This document shows, piece after piece, positions 41,357 through 50,116 of a stretch of 64,000 nucleotides of DNA. The DNA lies in NCBI GenBank assembly GCA_020847375.1, contig JADLCB010000014.1:147070-211069 (forward strand). Reading direction: 5' to 3'. The DNA comes from Phycisphaerales bacterium (lineage in GTDB: Bacteria; Planctomycetota; Phycisphaerae; Tepidisphaerales; Tepidisphaeraceae). A program made the translations under genes and the position numbers. The notes beneath the pieces are model-generated. The model did not search any database, was not told the origin of the DNA, and worked only from the letters and a program-made list of their open reading frames with translations. Position 1 is the stretch's first letter, and each line of letters starts with the position of its first letter.

Positions 41357-43681
41357 ATGACGAAAAATTTGCTTTCGCGATGGGTCATTTTTTGTCTGGG
41401 GCTGTTGATGGTCCTGGGCTTGGTCGGCGCGCCAGTGCTGGCTGAGGCGGCGGTGGATCAACTGGCGACCGCCAGCGATTTGCGTCATCAGGCGTTCCAA
41501 GCCCTGCGTGCTGGTGAATTTGATCGTACCAATACGCTGTTGGCGCGGGCGGCTGAACTGAACCCCGATTCAGCCACACGGCAAATGGCCAACTGGGCGA
41601 TGCAGTTCGAGAATCGTCGCCAGGAGTTTGCTTCGCAGCGCCGTGAGCAGTTTGAAAAGGCCGTGGCGGATGTCAGGCTGCTGCTGGACAACGGGCATCC
41701 TGATTTTGCCTTGGAATCCGTCGCCCGTGCCTATCTGCTGGCGGATGACAAGGATGCGTTCCGCGCCGAAAAGTGGGTGGATGATCTGATTCAGCGGGAG
41801 ATCGTGGCTGCCCGTGACTACGAAGCCCGGGAAAACTGGGTTCGAGCGCTGTGGGTTTATTCAGCGCTGGGTTCGATCGAGCCAGCCAATCCGCAGTGGA
41901 AGCACTTGCTCAAGCAGACCACCCGCCGGATTCGCATGTTGGCGCTCTATGCCCCGGACTATCTCGAAGGTGTGCAGGATCATGAAACAGCCGAGCGCGA
42001 TGAGGTGACCCGGTTGCTCAAGCCCACCACCCAGCCGGTTGATTCAACCCAGCCAACCGCCGATGGGCAAAACGATCCGACCAGCCTGGCCAGTCAGGGC
42101 AAGGAGCAGGAGGATGATACCTTCCGCATCGACTGGCGCGAAAGTCTTAAAGACATTAAAATCAGGATGCTGGAGGATGCCCTTCACGACACCTATCAGA
42201 ATTACTGGCGCGATGTCACGTACCGCGACCTGCTGCTGGGCGGATTGCGTGATCTTGAGATTTTCGCTTCGACCCGCGGGCTTGAAACCACATTTCCACT
42301 ATTGGGTAATGAATCGGATCGTCAGACGTTTGTCGCGGGGTTGCAACAGTTGATCGATCAGTTGCAAAGCAGCACCACGGATGACGCCGCGTCGGTAGCG
42401 CGCGTGCTGGGGGAGTTGGAGGGACTGAACGCCCGCACGTTGAAGCTGGATGAACCGGTGCTGGTCAGCGAATTTGCCGATGGGGCGTTTGGCACACTTG
42501 ATCCATTCAGCAGCATCATCTGGCCGACGGATCTGGAGGAATTTCAGAAAACGACACAGGGTGAATTCAGCGGTGTGGGCATTCAGATTCAGACCGGCGA
42601 AGACGGTTCGCTGAAAGTGGTCAGCCCGCTGGAAGACAGCCCGGCCTATCGGGCGGGTATCAAGGCCGGCGATATTATCACGCACATTGACGGCAGGAGC
42701 GCCCGCGGGATCACGTTGAACCAGGCGGTGAAAACCATCACCGGCCGCAGTGGTACGATTGTGGTGCTGACCATTCGCAGTGCTGACAACACCAGCAAGG
42801 ATTATTCCATCGTGCGCCAGACGATCAAAATGGCCAGCGTTAAAGGCTGGCAGCACCTGCCCGGCGGTGGATGGGATTATTTCATCGATCCACAAAACCG
42901 GATCAGTTATGTGCGTGTGACCAATTTCACCAAGACAACAGCCGACGACCTGGCTGCGGCTTTCAAGGAGATGAAAGCCCAACATGCCCAGGGCGTCATC
43001 ATGGATCTGCGCTACAATCCTGGTGGCCTCCTGCAGTCGGCGACGGAAGTGGTGGATCGGTTCATCAACTCCGGAACCATCGTCAGCACCCGGGCCGACC
43101 GCAGCACGCCCAATCCCCCCACGATTGCATCAGCCCATGAGGAGGGCGATGAATTGGATCTGCCCGTCGTCGTGCTGGTGAATCAGTACTCGGCGTCAGC
43201 CAGTGAAATTGTGTCGGGCGCACTCAAGGATCATAAGCGGGCGCTGGTCATCGGCGAGCGCACCTTTGGCAAGGGCAGCGTGCAGATGCTCTTTCCCCTG
43301 TCCAGTCGTCGGGCGTATCTCAAGCTGACCACCAGCCATTATTACCTGCCCGGTGGCGAGAGCATTCACCGTGATGAGAATTCGCAGCGGTGGGGCGTTG
43401 ATCCGGATGTCACCATCGAGATGACCCCCGAACAGATGCGCGTTGCCATCGAGGCACGACAGGAGCTGGATATTCTGCGCGACGCCGATCAATCCGCCGC
43501 CGATCAGTCGGCTGCGCCAACAACCCGCCCGGACGCAGTGAATTTGCCAGTCGAAGATCAAGCCGCAACTCGTAAGGATCCGCTGCAGAGCGACCCGCAG
43601 CTCAGTGCGGCGCTGTTGTATCTGCGGCTTTCCGTTACCGAAGAAGCCGCCTATGGTGGTTCGGATCTGGCGCGGCGCTGA
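41357..43681 (+). CDS. Periplasmic S41-family C-terminal-processing protease
   Basis: 774 residues from the ATG at 41357 (AGGAAAG eight bases upstream). A signal peptide covers residues 1-32 (VIFCLGLLMVLGLVGAPVLA). A long helical TPR-like N-terminal part reaches ~residue 270 with a TTQP linker. A PDZ domain lies at ~400-475 (GVGIQIQTGEDGSLKVVSPL). The peptidase core follows, with Ser614 in QYSASASEI and Lys639 in TFGKGSVQ as the Ser/Lys dyad, the same 25-residue spacing as E. coli Tsp. It degrades or trims envelope proteins from the C-terminus. The N-terminal region is unusually large for this family. Confidence 0.9.
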   Translation: MTKNLLSRWVIFCLGLLMVLGLVGAPVLAEAAVDQLATASDLRHQAFQALRAGEFDRTNTLLARAAELNPDSATRQMANWAMQFENRRQEFASQRREQFEKAVADVRLLLDNGHPDFALESVARAYLLADDKDAFRAEKWVDDLIQREIVAARDYEARENWVRALWVYSALGSIEPANPQWKHLLKQTTRRIRMLALYAPDYLEGVQDHETAERDEVTRLLKPTTQPVDSTQPTADGQNDPTSLASQGKEQEDDTFRIDWRESLKDIKIRMLEDALHDTYQNYWRDVTYRDLLLGGLRDLEIFASTRGLETTFPLLGNESDRQTFVAGLQQLIDQLQSSTTDDAASVARVLGELEGLNARTLKLDEPVLVSEFADGAFGTLDPFSSIIWPTDLEEFQKTTQGEFSGVGIQIQTGEDGSLKVVSPLEDSPAYRAGIKAGDIITHIDGRSARGITLNQAVKTITGRSGTIVVLTIRSADNTSKDYSIVRQTIKMASVKGWQHLPGGGWDYFIDPQNRISYVRVTNFTKTTADDLAAAFKEMKAQHAQGVIMDLRYNPGGLLQSATEVVDRFINSGTIVSTRADRSTPNPPTIASAHEEGDELDLPVVVLVNQYSASASEIVSGALKDHKRALVIGERTFGKGSVQMLFPLSSRRAYLKLTTSHYYLPGGESIHRDENSQRWGVDPDVTIEMTPEQMRVAIEARQELDILRDADQSAADQSAAPTTRPDAVNLPVEDQAATRKDPLQSDPQLSAALLYLRLSVTEEAAYGGSDLARR

Positions 43682-43808
43682 TTGACGTTGATTGGCGTTG
43701 ATGTCGTGGGCGGGCAGCTTTCAGAATGGCTGAAAACAATTTTCTTGAGAAAAATTGACCGGCTTAACTAGCCAAGCTGCCGCCAATCCGCCAGAATCGT
43801 CGCCAGTC

Positions 43809-44738
43809 ATGGTTTCAAAGCAATCTCAGAAGCAATATCTCGTTCAAAAGTTCGCCCGACTGCCATTGGGGCAGTATTCGATCATCGGTTACAGCGTGGC
43901 GGGGGAGGAAACGTGCATCCAGGTTCCCGAACTCAACGTCTGTATCGATATTGGCCGCTGCCCTCATTTTGCCCTGACCAGCGACATTCTTTGCATCACC
44001 CACAGCCACATGGATCATCTGGCGGGCCTGGGTTACTACCTCAGCCAGCGGGCTTTTCAGGGGATGAAGCCGGGGAAAGTCATCGTGCCCCGCGAAATCT
44101 ATCGCAGTGTTGATGCGCTGCTGCGTGCCTGGCGCGATCTGGAACGCCAGGGCACGCCGTATGAACTGATCCCGCTCGATCCCAATGAGGTTTATGAAGT
44201 GCGCCGTGATTTTGTCATCCGCGGCCTGCGCACACATCACGGCGGGCCGAGTCTGGGTTATTCGCTGGTCAGTGTGCGCGAAAAACTCAAAAGCGAATAC
44301 ATGGGGATCGACCCGGCTGAGCTGGTTCAGATGAAACAGCGCGGCGTGGAGATTCAATATCGCCTGGAAGTGCCGTTGGTGGTCTGCCTGGGCGATACGT
44401 CCATCGGTCCGGTTTTTGATCATCCCGATGTGCAAAATGCGCAGACCCTGCTTACCGAAGTGACATTTTTTGAACCAGGCCATAAAAGCCGCGCCAAGAT
44501 CGGCAAGCACCTGCACGTTGATGAATTCGTGGAGCTGCTGCCACGGCTGAAAAACGAAAATATCGTCATCACCCACGTTTCCCGCCGGACCAGCATCGCC
44601 AAGGCGATGCGCATTCTCGCCAAGCGCATCAGCCCGAAAGACATCAGCCGGATTCATTTTCTCATGGATCTGAAAGATGCCGTCAGTGCTGGCGACGTTG
44701 AAGATACGACGCCGCTGGCAAGCAATGGGGGGGAATAG
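43809..44738 (+). CDS. RNase Z-like metallo-beta-lactamase-fold hydrolase
   Basis: 309 residues from the ATG at 43809. CITHSHMDHLAGLGYYLS is the HxHxDH zinc motif near residue 65. LRTHHGGPSLGYSLVS, VCLGDTS (the metal-bridging Asp) and NIVITHVSRRTS supply the remaining ligands. Overall plan and length resemble RNase Z/ElaC, but the exosite arm GP-motif that clamps pre-tRNA is not obvious. It could be a tRNA 3' processing enzyme or a relative acting on other phosphodiesters. It follows the S41 protease by 127 bases on the same strand. Confidence 0.8.
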   Translation: MVSKQSQKQYLVQKFARLPLGQYSIIGYSVAGEETCIQVPELNVCIDIGRCPHFALTSDILCITHSHMDHLAGLGYYLSQRAFQGMKPGKVIVPREIYRSVDALLRAWRDLERQGTPYELIPLDPNEVYEVRRDFVIRGLRTHHGGPSLGYSLVSVREKLKSEYMGIDPAELVQMKQRGVEIQYRLEVPLVVCLGDTSIGPVFDHPDVQNAQTLLTEVTFFEPGHKSRAKIGKHLHVDEFVELLPRLKNENIVITHVSRRTSIAKAMRILAKRISPKDISRIHFLMDLKDAVSAGDVEDTTPLASNGGE

Positions 44739-44811
44739 CTGCTAGTAGCCCGGCGATAGTCGTCAATTGTGAGCTGAAAGCCAGCAGGGTTCTACCGGCT
44801 GATCCGATGGG

Positions 44812-46338
44812 TTACGCAGCCTCGAGCAGAACGCCGGTCTTGTCACCCCAGCGTAATTTTCGGTAGGTCTCGATGCGCACATTTTTGCCAGCCAGCAAGG
44901 GGGCCAACTGCTCGGTGCGAACATCGGCATGATCGATCAACAGCGACAGCACCGGCAGGGCGTGTGCGTCGATGCCCAGTTGCGGCAAAGCCATGGCGAC
45001 CAAACCCCGGTTTTCGATCAACCAGTTGTAGGCTGCGCCCACTGCGCTCAACTCATTTAATCCCTGGCCAATGGCCGCCAGAAGAATCAGCCGGTGTTGA
45101 CGATCAACCACCAGCCGGCCGGAGTCAAAGGCTGGCGGGTTGATTGGACATTCCACCACGCCGCGCCCGGGATGGGCTGTAACGGCGGACAAAATCGCCC
45201 GGGTGGAAGTTTCTCCGCTGGTCAGTTCGATCACTTCCGGCGGGCTGGCTGATACAGCGCCTGGCACGGCACGATTGGCGGTTGAACAACTCGACGCAAT
45301 CCGCGTCGTGGTGTGGTCATCGGCCAGACGGCTGGTGGTCACCATCGGAATCGTCTCATCCAATGGGGAAACCGGTCGCAGCCGAGGAGACTGATCGACC
45401 TGCTGGGCGGATGAATCCGGCGCTGCGTGGGCGGTGTCCATCGCGATCGGGGCATCATCGAGTTGCATCTCATCACGGGCGATAGCCGGTGCCGCAGCCT
45501 GGCTGAGAAAATCAGCGATCAAGGTTCGCAGCGCCACGATCTGCCTCGCCGGCACTGCCTGCCAGCTTGCGACCGTGTGTTGAATGATCGACGTGGAGTT
45601 CCTGGTATCAGCTCCCAGAGTGACCTGTTCACAGATCGGCCAGTTCAGAAATTGCCGACAGGCGCTGGATAATTTGGCTGCAACCCGACCAGCCTCTTGC
45701 TGACTGGTTGCACCGCAGACCGCCAGCGACAGCAGCGCCTGATGACCGTCAGCCAGACCTTTGATCGTGCGGTACGCATCGACAATGCCATCATGCCCGG
45801 CGGTACTGAGCAAAGTCAGGTGCCGCGCCTGTTTCAGCAGCGGCTGGGCTTCAATCAGGCGCGGGTTGGGCAGCCATAAAATCCACTGATCGACATCAGC
45901 ATTCAATTCCACCATCGCGTCGTTGATCTGCTGAACGGTGAATTGTTCAACCGGATCGGCCTCTGGTTCGGGGGCGTCCAGGCTCGGTTCCAGGCAACTG
46001 ATCCGACACGAAGCGCTATCCAGTTCGATCAGGCCAATGCGTTGCCCCTGACCTGCCAGCCAGCGGGCGTAGGCATGAACCCACGTTCGTTGCCGATCAC
46101 CGAGGTGCGCACTGAGTACGACGGTCGCCGGCGCAACCGAAGCTGCATCATCCTGATGCGTACCTGCCACAAAAACTTCAGCCAGCTCCTGGCTGGATAA
46201 ATCGACATCACCGCCCGGCGCCGGCGGCACACGCACCGGCCGACCCTGTCCCCCCGTGGCGCGGTCGCGCACAGAACTGAGAAACAGGTGACTGATCTCC
46301 GAAAGTGTCTGCCTTGTGGTGGTGCTGCGGTCGTTCAT
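44812..46338 (-). CDS. ParA/MinD-like protein lacking the P-loop
   Basis: 508 residues. Residues ~65-280 follow the MinD/ParA plan: a first strand VVLSAHLGDRQRTWVHAYAR, then IGLIELDSASCRIS, DQWILWLPNPRLIEAQPLLK and HLTLLSTAGHDGIVDAYRTI. The Lys-Gly-Gly-x-Gly-Lys-Thr loop is missing, so ATP hydrolysis is unlikely. Residues ~290-395 are a disordered Ser/Thr/Pro linker. A C-terminal ~100-residue domain (RLILLAAIGQGLNELSAVGA, then LVAMALPQLGID) is unassigned. It lies 79 bases downstream of the ParA-CBM48 gene on the same strand and may be its non-catalytic partner. Confidence 0.7.
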   Translation of the reverse strand: MNDRSTTTRQTLSEISHLFLSSVRDRATGGQGRPVRVPPAPGGDVDLSSQELAEVFVAGTHQDDAASVAPATVVLSAHLGDRQRTWVHAYARWLAGQGQRIGLIELDSASCRISCLEPSLDAPEPEADPVEQFTVQQINDAMVELNADVDQWILWLPNPRLIEAQPLLKQARHLTLLSTAGHDGIVDAYRTIKGLADGHQALLSLAVCGATSQQEAGRVAAKLSSACRQFLNWPICEQVTLGADTRNSTSIIQHTVASWQAVPARQIVALRTLIADFLSQAAAPAIARDEMQLDDAPIAMDTAHAAPDSSAQQVDQSPRLRPVSPLDETIPMVTTSRLADDHTTTRIASSCSTANRAVPGAVSASPPEVIELTSGETSTRAILSAVTAHPGRGVVECPINPPAFDSGRLVVDRQHRLILLAAIGQGLNELSAVGAAYNWLIENRGLVAMALPQLGIDAHALPVLSLLIDHADVRTEQLAPLLAGKNVRIETYRKLRWGDKTGVLLEAA

Positions 46339-46417
46339 AACCGGATTCCGCTTGCTGCTGATGCAAAATGCTGACGCTCAACTGGCTGACAACGCCAGTC
46401 CATCAGCGCCGACAGGC

Positions 46418-47773
46418 TTATTCAACTTCAATGACGTTGTTCAATTCGCCGTATTCGTTGGCTTCGACATACTGATTATGTGGATCGGTTATCCATTGCC
46501 CGTCAACCACCAGCCGATACCGATACCGCCCTGGTTCCAGCGGCAGCGTCATCCGCCACTGACCGTTACCCGCAGGCAGCATCGGAGTGGACGTTGGTGT
46601 CCAGTTGTTAAAATCGCCAGCCAGCAGGACCTCATCCGCTTCGGTAAAACGGGCAGCGAAGATGGTTTGATCACCCACCTGCTTGACGCCGTAAAATTCT
46701 TCGATCTTCTGGGCGGTACTCTTGCGCACCGTCGGAGCGACGCTGACCGCTGCGACCGTCGCGGTGGCGCTGGCAAAGGCGTCCAGCGCTTCGATGGCAT
46801 CATCGGTGTTGAAATTTAACCGCCCCCCGTGAGTTGATGATGGCTGGGCGGCAAGTTCACCATGAGTCCCACCGGCCGTGGCGCTGTTCAGCGTGACCGT
46901 GTTACGTCCCAGTTGATAGTTGGCCAGCTGCGCCAGTTGACGCGCCCGCTGCACCAGTTCGGCTGGGCGCGAAAGTTTTTCCATCGGCTGCGGTTCAGCT
47001 TCAATCGGGCGATGCCCCATTAATTCCCGCGCCAGGTTGACAAAATCCTTGTAACCGCGCGATCCGGGATCATATTCGGTGATGGGCTGGCCGAAACTCG
47101 CGGCCTCTTTCAGTTTGGTGTTGAAGTTGACCGTGCTATCCATGAGATATTCATGGAACTTGTTGCGCAGTTCGCTGAGCACTTCGCGCGCCAACTTCGT
47201 GCGTGTGTCGTAAAGCGTTGGCAGCACGCGAATCTGAATCTGGTGGCTGCAACGTTCGGTCATCAGCTCCAGAGTTTCCATCATCTTGGCCAGACCGTGC
47301 AGGCTGAAAAACCCCGTCTCCACCGGAACAATCACCTCATCACACGCCCGCAGCGCGTTGAAGGTCAAAAGCCCCACGCTGGGCGGGCAGTCGATAATGC
47401 ACCACTGATAATGATTGCTCGCGCCAGACAGGGCATTGCGCAAACGATCTTCGCGCCCGTCCCGACCGGCAAAAAGTTGCTCGAAAGAAGCCAGTTTGAT
47501 GTTCGACGGAACCAGATCAAAATCGCTGGCGATCTGCCAGGCGATTTCCTTGACACTGGCGGGTTTGCCGTCCGCCGGTTCGATCAAGGTATCGAGAATC
47601 GTACGCTCGATCTGATCCTCCGGAACCGCCAGCCCCACGCCGCAATGCCCCTGCGGATCGAAATCCACCAGCAGGGTTTTTTGCCCCAGGCGAGCCATGC
47701 AGGCAGCAAGATTGATACTGGTCGTGGTTTTTCCACAACCACCTTTTTGATTGATAATCGCGACGGTGCGCAT
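46418..47773 (-). CDS. ParA-family ATPase fused to a CBM48/AMPK-type glycogen-binding domain
   Basis: 451 residues from the ATG at 47773. Residues 1-260 are a ParA/Soj ATPase: deviant Walker A NQKGGCGKTTTSINLA with both Lys, LLVDFDPQGHCGVGLA, and Walker B-like WCIIDCPPSVGLLTFNALRA. Residues 270-365 form a linker. Residues ~366-451 are a beta sandwich of the CBM48/AMPK glycogen-binding type (VLLAGDFNNWTPTSTPMLPA, GRYRYRLVVDGQWITDP). ParA dimers position DNA or protein cargo on the nucleoid. The carbohydrate module suggests cargo linked to glycogen or another glucan. No ParB is adjacent. Confidence 0.88.
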   Translation of the reverse strand: MRTVAIINQKGGCGKTTTSINLAACMARLGQKTLLVDFDPQGHCGVGLAVPEDQIERTILDTLIEPADGKPASVKEIAWQIASDFDLVPSNIKLASFEQLFAGRDGREDRLRNALSGASNHYQWCIIDCPPSVGLLTFNALRACDEVIVPVETGFFSLHGLAKMMETLELMTERCSHQIQIRVLPTLYDTRTKLAREVLSELRNKFHEYLMDSTVNFNTKLKEAASFGQPITEYDPGSRGYKDFVNLARELMGHRPIEAEPQPMEKLSRPAELVQRARQLAQLANYQLGRNTVTLNSATAGGTHGELAAQPSSTHGGRLNFNTDDAIEALDAFASATATVAAVSVAPTVRKSTAQKIEEFYGVKQVGDQTIFAARFTEADEVLLAGDFNNWTPTSTPMLPAGNGQWRMTLPLEPGRYRYRLVVDGQWITDPHNQYVEANEYGELNNVIEVE

Positions 47774-48024
47774 AGGTCTGACCTTCCCTGGTCGTGGCGG
47801 CTCAAACAGATATGGGCTTTTCTCACCCGGCAGGCTGAGAGCAACCATTATTTGTAAAATGTCGCCTGCCAATACTGATAATCGGTATGGACCCGTTGCA
47901 GACTTGAGTTTATGGGACATTGATCTTGTCCGCGGGCCGACAGGTCATCAGACGGCTGCGATTGAAGACAAAATACCTGCTCTCGACAGCCGCTGAGCCA
48001 ACTCTATAATGTGCAGCAAGTTCA

Positions 48025-48107
48025 GCCCGGGTGGCGGAATTGGCAGACGCGCTACTTTGAGGTGGTAGTGTCCAAAAGACGTGCAGGTTCAAGTCCTGTC
48101 CCGGGCA
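48025..48107 (+). tRNA. tRNA-Leu (anticodon GAG)
   Basis: The acceptor GCCCGGG pairs with CCCGGGC. The D arm is GTGGCGGAATTGGCAGACGC, the anticodon stem CTACT/GGTAG encloses TTGAGGT, giving GAG, there is a class II variable arm, and the T arm carries GGTTCAAGTCC. 83 bases with discriminator A and no encoded CCA. Confidence 0.95.
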
Positions 48108-48227
48108 TTGGTTACAAACGGCAAGCTGTCACGGTATTGCAGGGGGAATGGGCCTTGCCGCGATAAGCGGGGAGGCCAGGCGCGGGATTGCGTTCAGCAT
48201 CAGGCGACGACCGGCAGATTTCGCCGG

Positions 48228-49715
48228 TTAACCAACGATTACATCTTCATAGGCGTAGCGGAACCGACGTAACCCGTGCTGGCGCGGTAACGCCAGGGCC
48301 GCCGTGAAAATCAACGGGCCTACCCGGCCAAGAAACATCAGAAAAGTCAGAACACTTCTACTCAGCGCGCCGAGGGTGGTCGTCAGGTTCATGCTCAGCC
48401 CGACCGTATTGAAAGCACTGGTCACTTCAAACATGCACGCCAGAAAGCTGGGTGAAGACGACTGTGGCGCTGCAACGTGTGGTTGGGCGGAATGGTCAGG
48501 GTTGTCCGAAGCGATATAGTCCTGCGGCTGCGGCGGTTTGATTTCCGCCAGCGTGACAATCAGCAACGCCACGGTCATTACGGTAAATGCTGCGACAAAC
48601 AGACCGACCGCCCGCTGGATGGTTTCTTCCGGGATCGATCGCCCGGCGAAAGTAGCCAGGGACTGGCCGCGCAGACGCGACCACGCCAGCAGAATAATCA
48701 GTGCCAGTGTCGTGGTTTTGATCCCGCCAGCCGTGGAACCGGGCGAACCGCCAATCGCCATCATCAAAATCGACAGGAAATTGGAACTGACCGAGGCATG
48801 CGAATAATCGATGCTGTTGAATCCTGCCGTGCGCGCTGTTGTGCTCTGCAGCAGCGTGTTGGCCAGTTTTTCGACCGGATCGAGCGAACCGATCGTCAAT
48901 CGGTTGTTCCATTCCAGAAACGAAAAGGCCGACCACGAAACGATGATCAAAATGGCCGTGGTGATCAGCACCAGGCGCGAATGAACCGAAAAGCGAAAGC
49001 GTGTCTTACGGTGACGAACCAGCAGCCACATGCGCAGCTCTTCCAGTGTCAAAAATCCGATCCCGCCCAGCACGATGAGCGCTGAAATAATCACCAGCAC
49101 GATCGGCCGATCCTGAAATCCCATCAGGTTGGAGGAAAACGTGCTGAAACCGGCATTGCAAAAGGCGCTGACCGAATGAAAAATCGCCGGCCAGATCGCC
49201 TGCTGCCAGCCTATTTCCGGCCCCCACGCCAGGAACAGACCAATCGCCCCAAGCAGTTCGATACTGAAGGTAAACAGCACGACATCGCGCAGCAGATGGG
49301 CTGGCTGGACATGCGGAGCGAATGACGTGCTGTCGAGGGTCAGTTCAGATGACCGCAGCGACAACCGGCGTCCCAGAGCCAGGATGATCAGGCTGGTAAA
49401 GGTGATAATGCCCAGCCCGCCCATCTGGATCAGCATGAGAATGAATAACTGCCCGCTACGGGTGAAATAAGTTGCGGTATCGACCACAACCAAGCCAGTC
49501 ACGCACACGGCGCTGGTCGCGGTGAACAGGGCGTCCAGCCACGAAAGCCCCGGACCGGTGTACAAACCCGGCAACCACATCAACCCCGTGGTGCCGATCG
49601 TTACCAGCAATAGAAACGACAGCACAAATAACTGAGGGGGGGAAAGTCTGCGCCCCGGTGGCCGAGGTTTGGATTCCGGTTTGCTGAAGGTCGATCTGAA
49701 AGAAAAAGGATGCAA
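48228..49715 (-). CDS. trkH: Trk/Ktr-type potassium uptake protein, TrkH family
   Basis: 495 residues with about ten hydrophobic helices. The four pore loops with their filter Gly are visible: TSAVCVTGLVVV, SVSAFCNAGFSTF, TARTAGFNSID and TSAFNTVGLSMN. GGSPGSTAGGIKTTT precedes the third M2 segment and forms the gating loop. TrkH/KtrB channels move K+ (often with Na+) and are gated by a cytoplasmic ring of TrkA/KtrA. No trkA is in the window. The His/Pro/Gln-rich loop near residue 400 is longer than usual. Confidence 0.92.
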   Translation of the reverse strand: MHPFSFRSTFSKPESKPRPPGRRLSPPQLFVLSFLLLVTIGTTGLMWLPGLYTGPGLSWLDALFTATSAVCVTGLVVVDTATYFTRSGQLFILMLIQMGGLGIITFTSLIILALGRRLSLRSSELTLDSTSFAPHVQPAHLLRDVVLFTFSIELLGAIGLFLAWGPEIGWQQAIWPAIFHSVSAFCNAGFSTFSSNLMGFQDRPIVLVIISALIVLGGIGFLTLEELRMWLLVRHRKTRFRFSVHSRLVLITTAILIIVSWSAFSFLEWNNRLTIGSLDPVEKLANTLLQSTTARTAGFNSIDYSHASVSSNFLSILMMAIGGSPGSTAGGIKTTTLALIILLAWSRLRGQSLATFAGRSIPEETIQRAVGLFVAAFTVMTVALLIVTLAEIKPPQPQDYIASDNPDHSAQPHVAAPQSSSPSFLACMFEVTSAFNTVGLSMNLTTTLGALSRSVLTFLMFLGRVGPLIFTAALALPRQHGLRRFRYAYEDVIVG

Positions 49716-49855
49716 GGCCGTTATACCTTTTGAACCAGGGCATCGGGCGGAACATCATTCGCGGCAGATTCCAACCGCCGGCCGGATGATACAGCTCGAT
49801 AATAAAGTGCTAAAGCTTACAAACCCTTGGTCTGTTCGCCAGCCCTCCGGGGGCA

Positions 49856-50116
49856 TTATTCGGGATGATCCGCAGGTTCAATATCAATCTGGCTGTGAAC
49901 TTTACCCGTATCGCTCTCGCGTAAAACGCGATAGATGCACCAGCCCATCAAAAGGGTGACGAACAAAACCGAGATCAGCATGACCGCCCATCCGCTGAGC
50001 GTGAGTCGCCAGGCGTCGTAATCGATCAGAGGTTGGCTGGTCTGAGCCAGCAGGGAGCTGGATAGTCTGTGCGCCGGTGCTGCAATCGAGTCGAAGAGGC
50101 AGGAGCGATCAATCAT
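49856..50116 (-). CDS. Small membrane protein coupled to the NSS transporter
   Basis: 86 residues with one transmembrane helix at ~45-63 (LSGWAVMLISVLFVTLLMGW) and a short acidic tail. The start overlaps the transporter stop as TAATG (50114-50118), so translation is coupled. Single-helix partners of this kind (MetS-like) follow some sodium-symporter genes and support their activity. This one is longer at the N-terminus and is not clearly MetS. Confidence 0.7.
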   Translation of the reverse strand: MIDRSCLFDSIAAPAHRLSSSLLAQTSQPLIDYDAWRLTLSGWAVMLISVLFVTLLMGWCIYRVLRESDTGKVHSQIDIEPADHPE

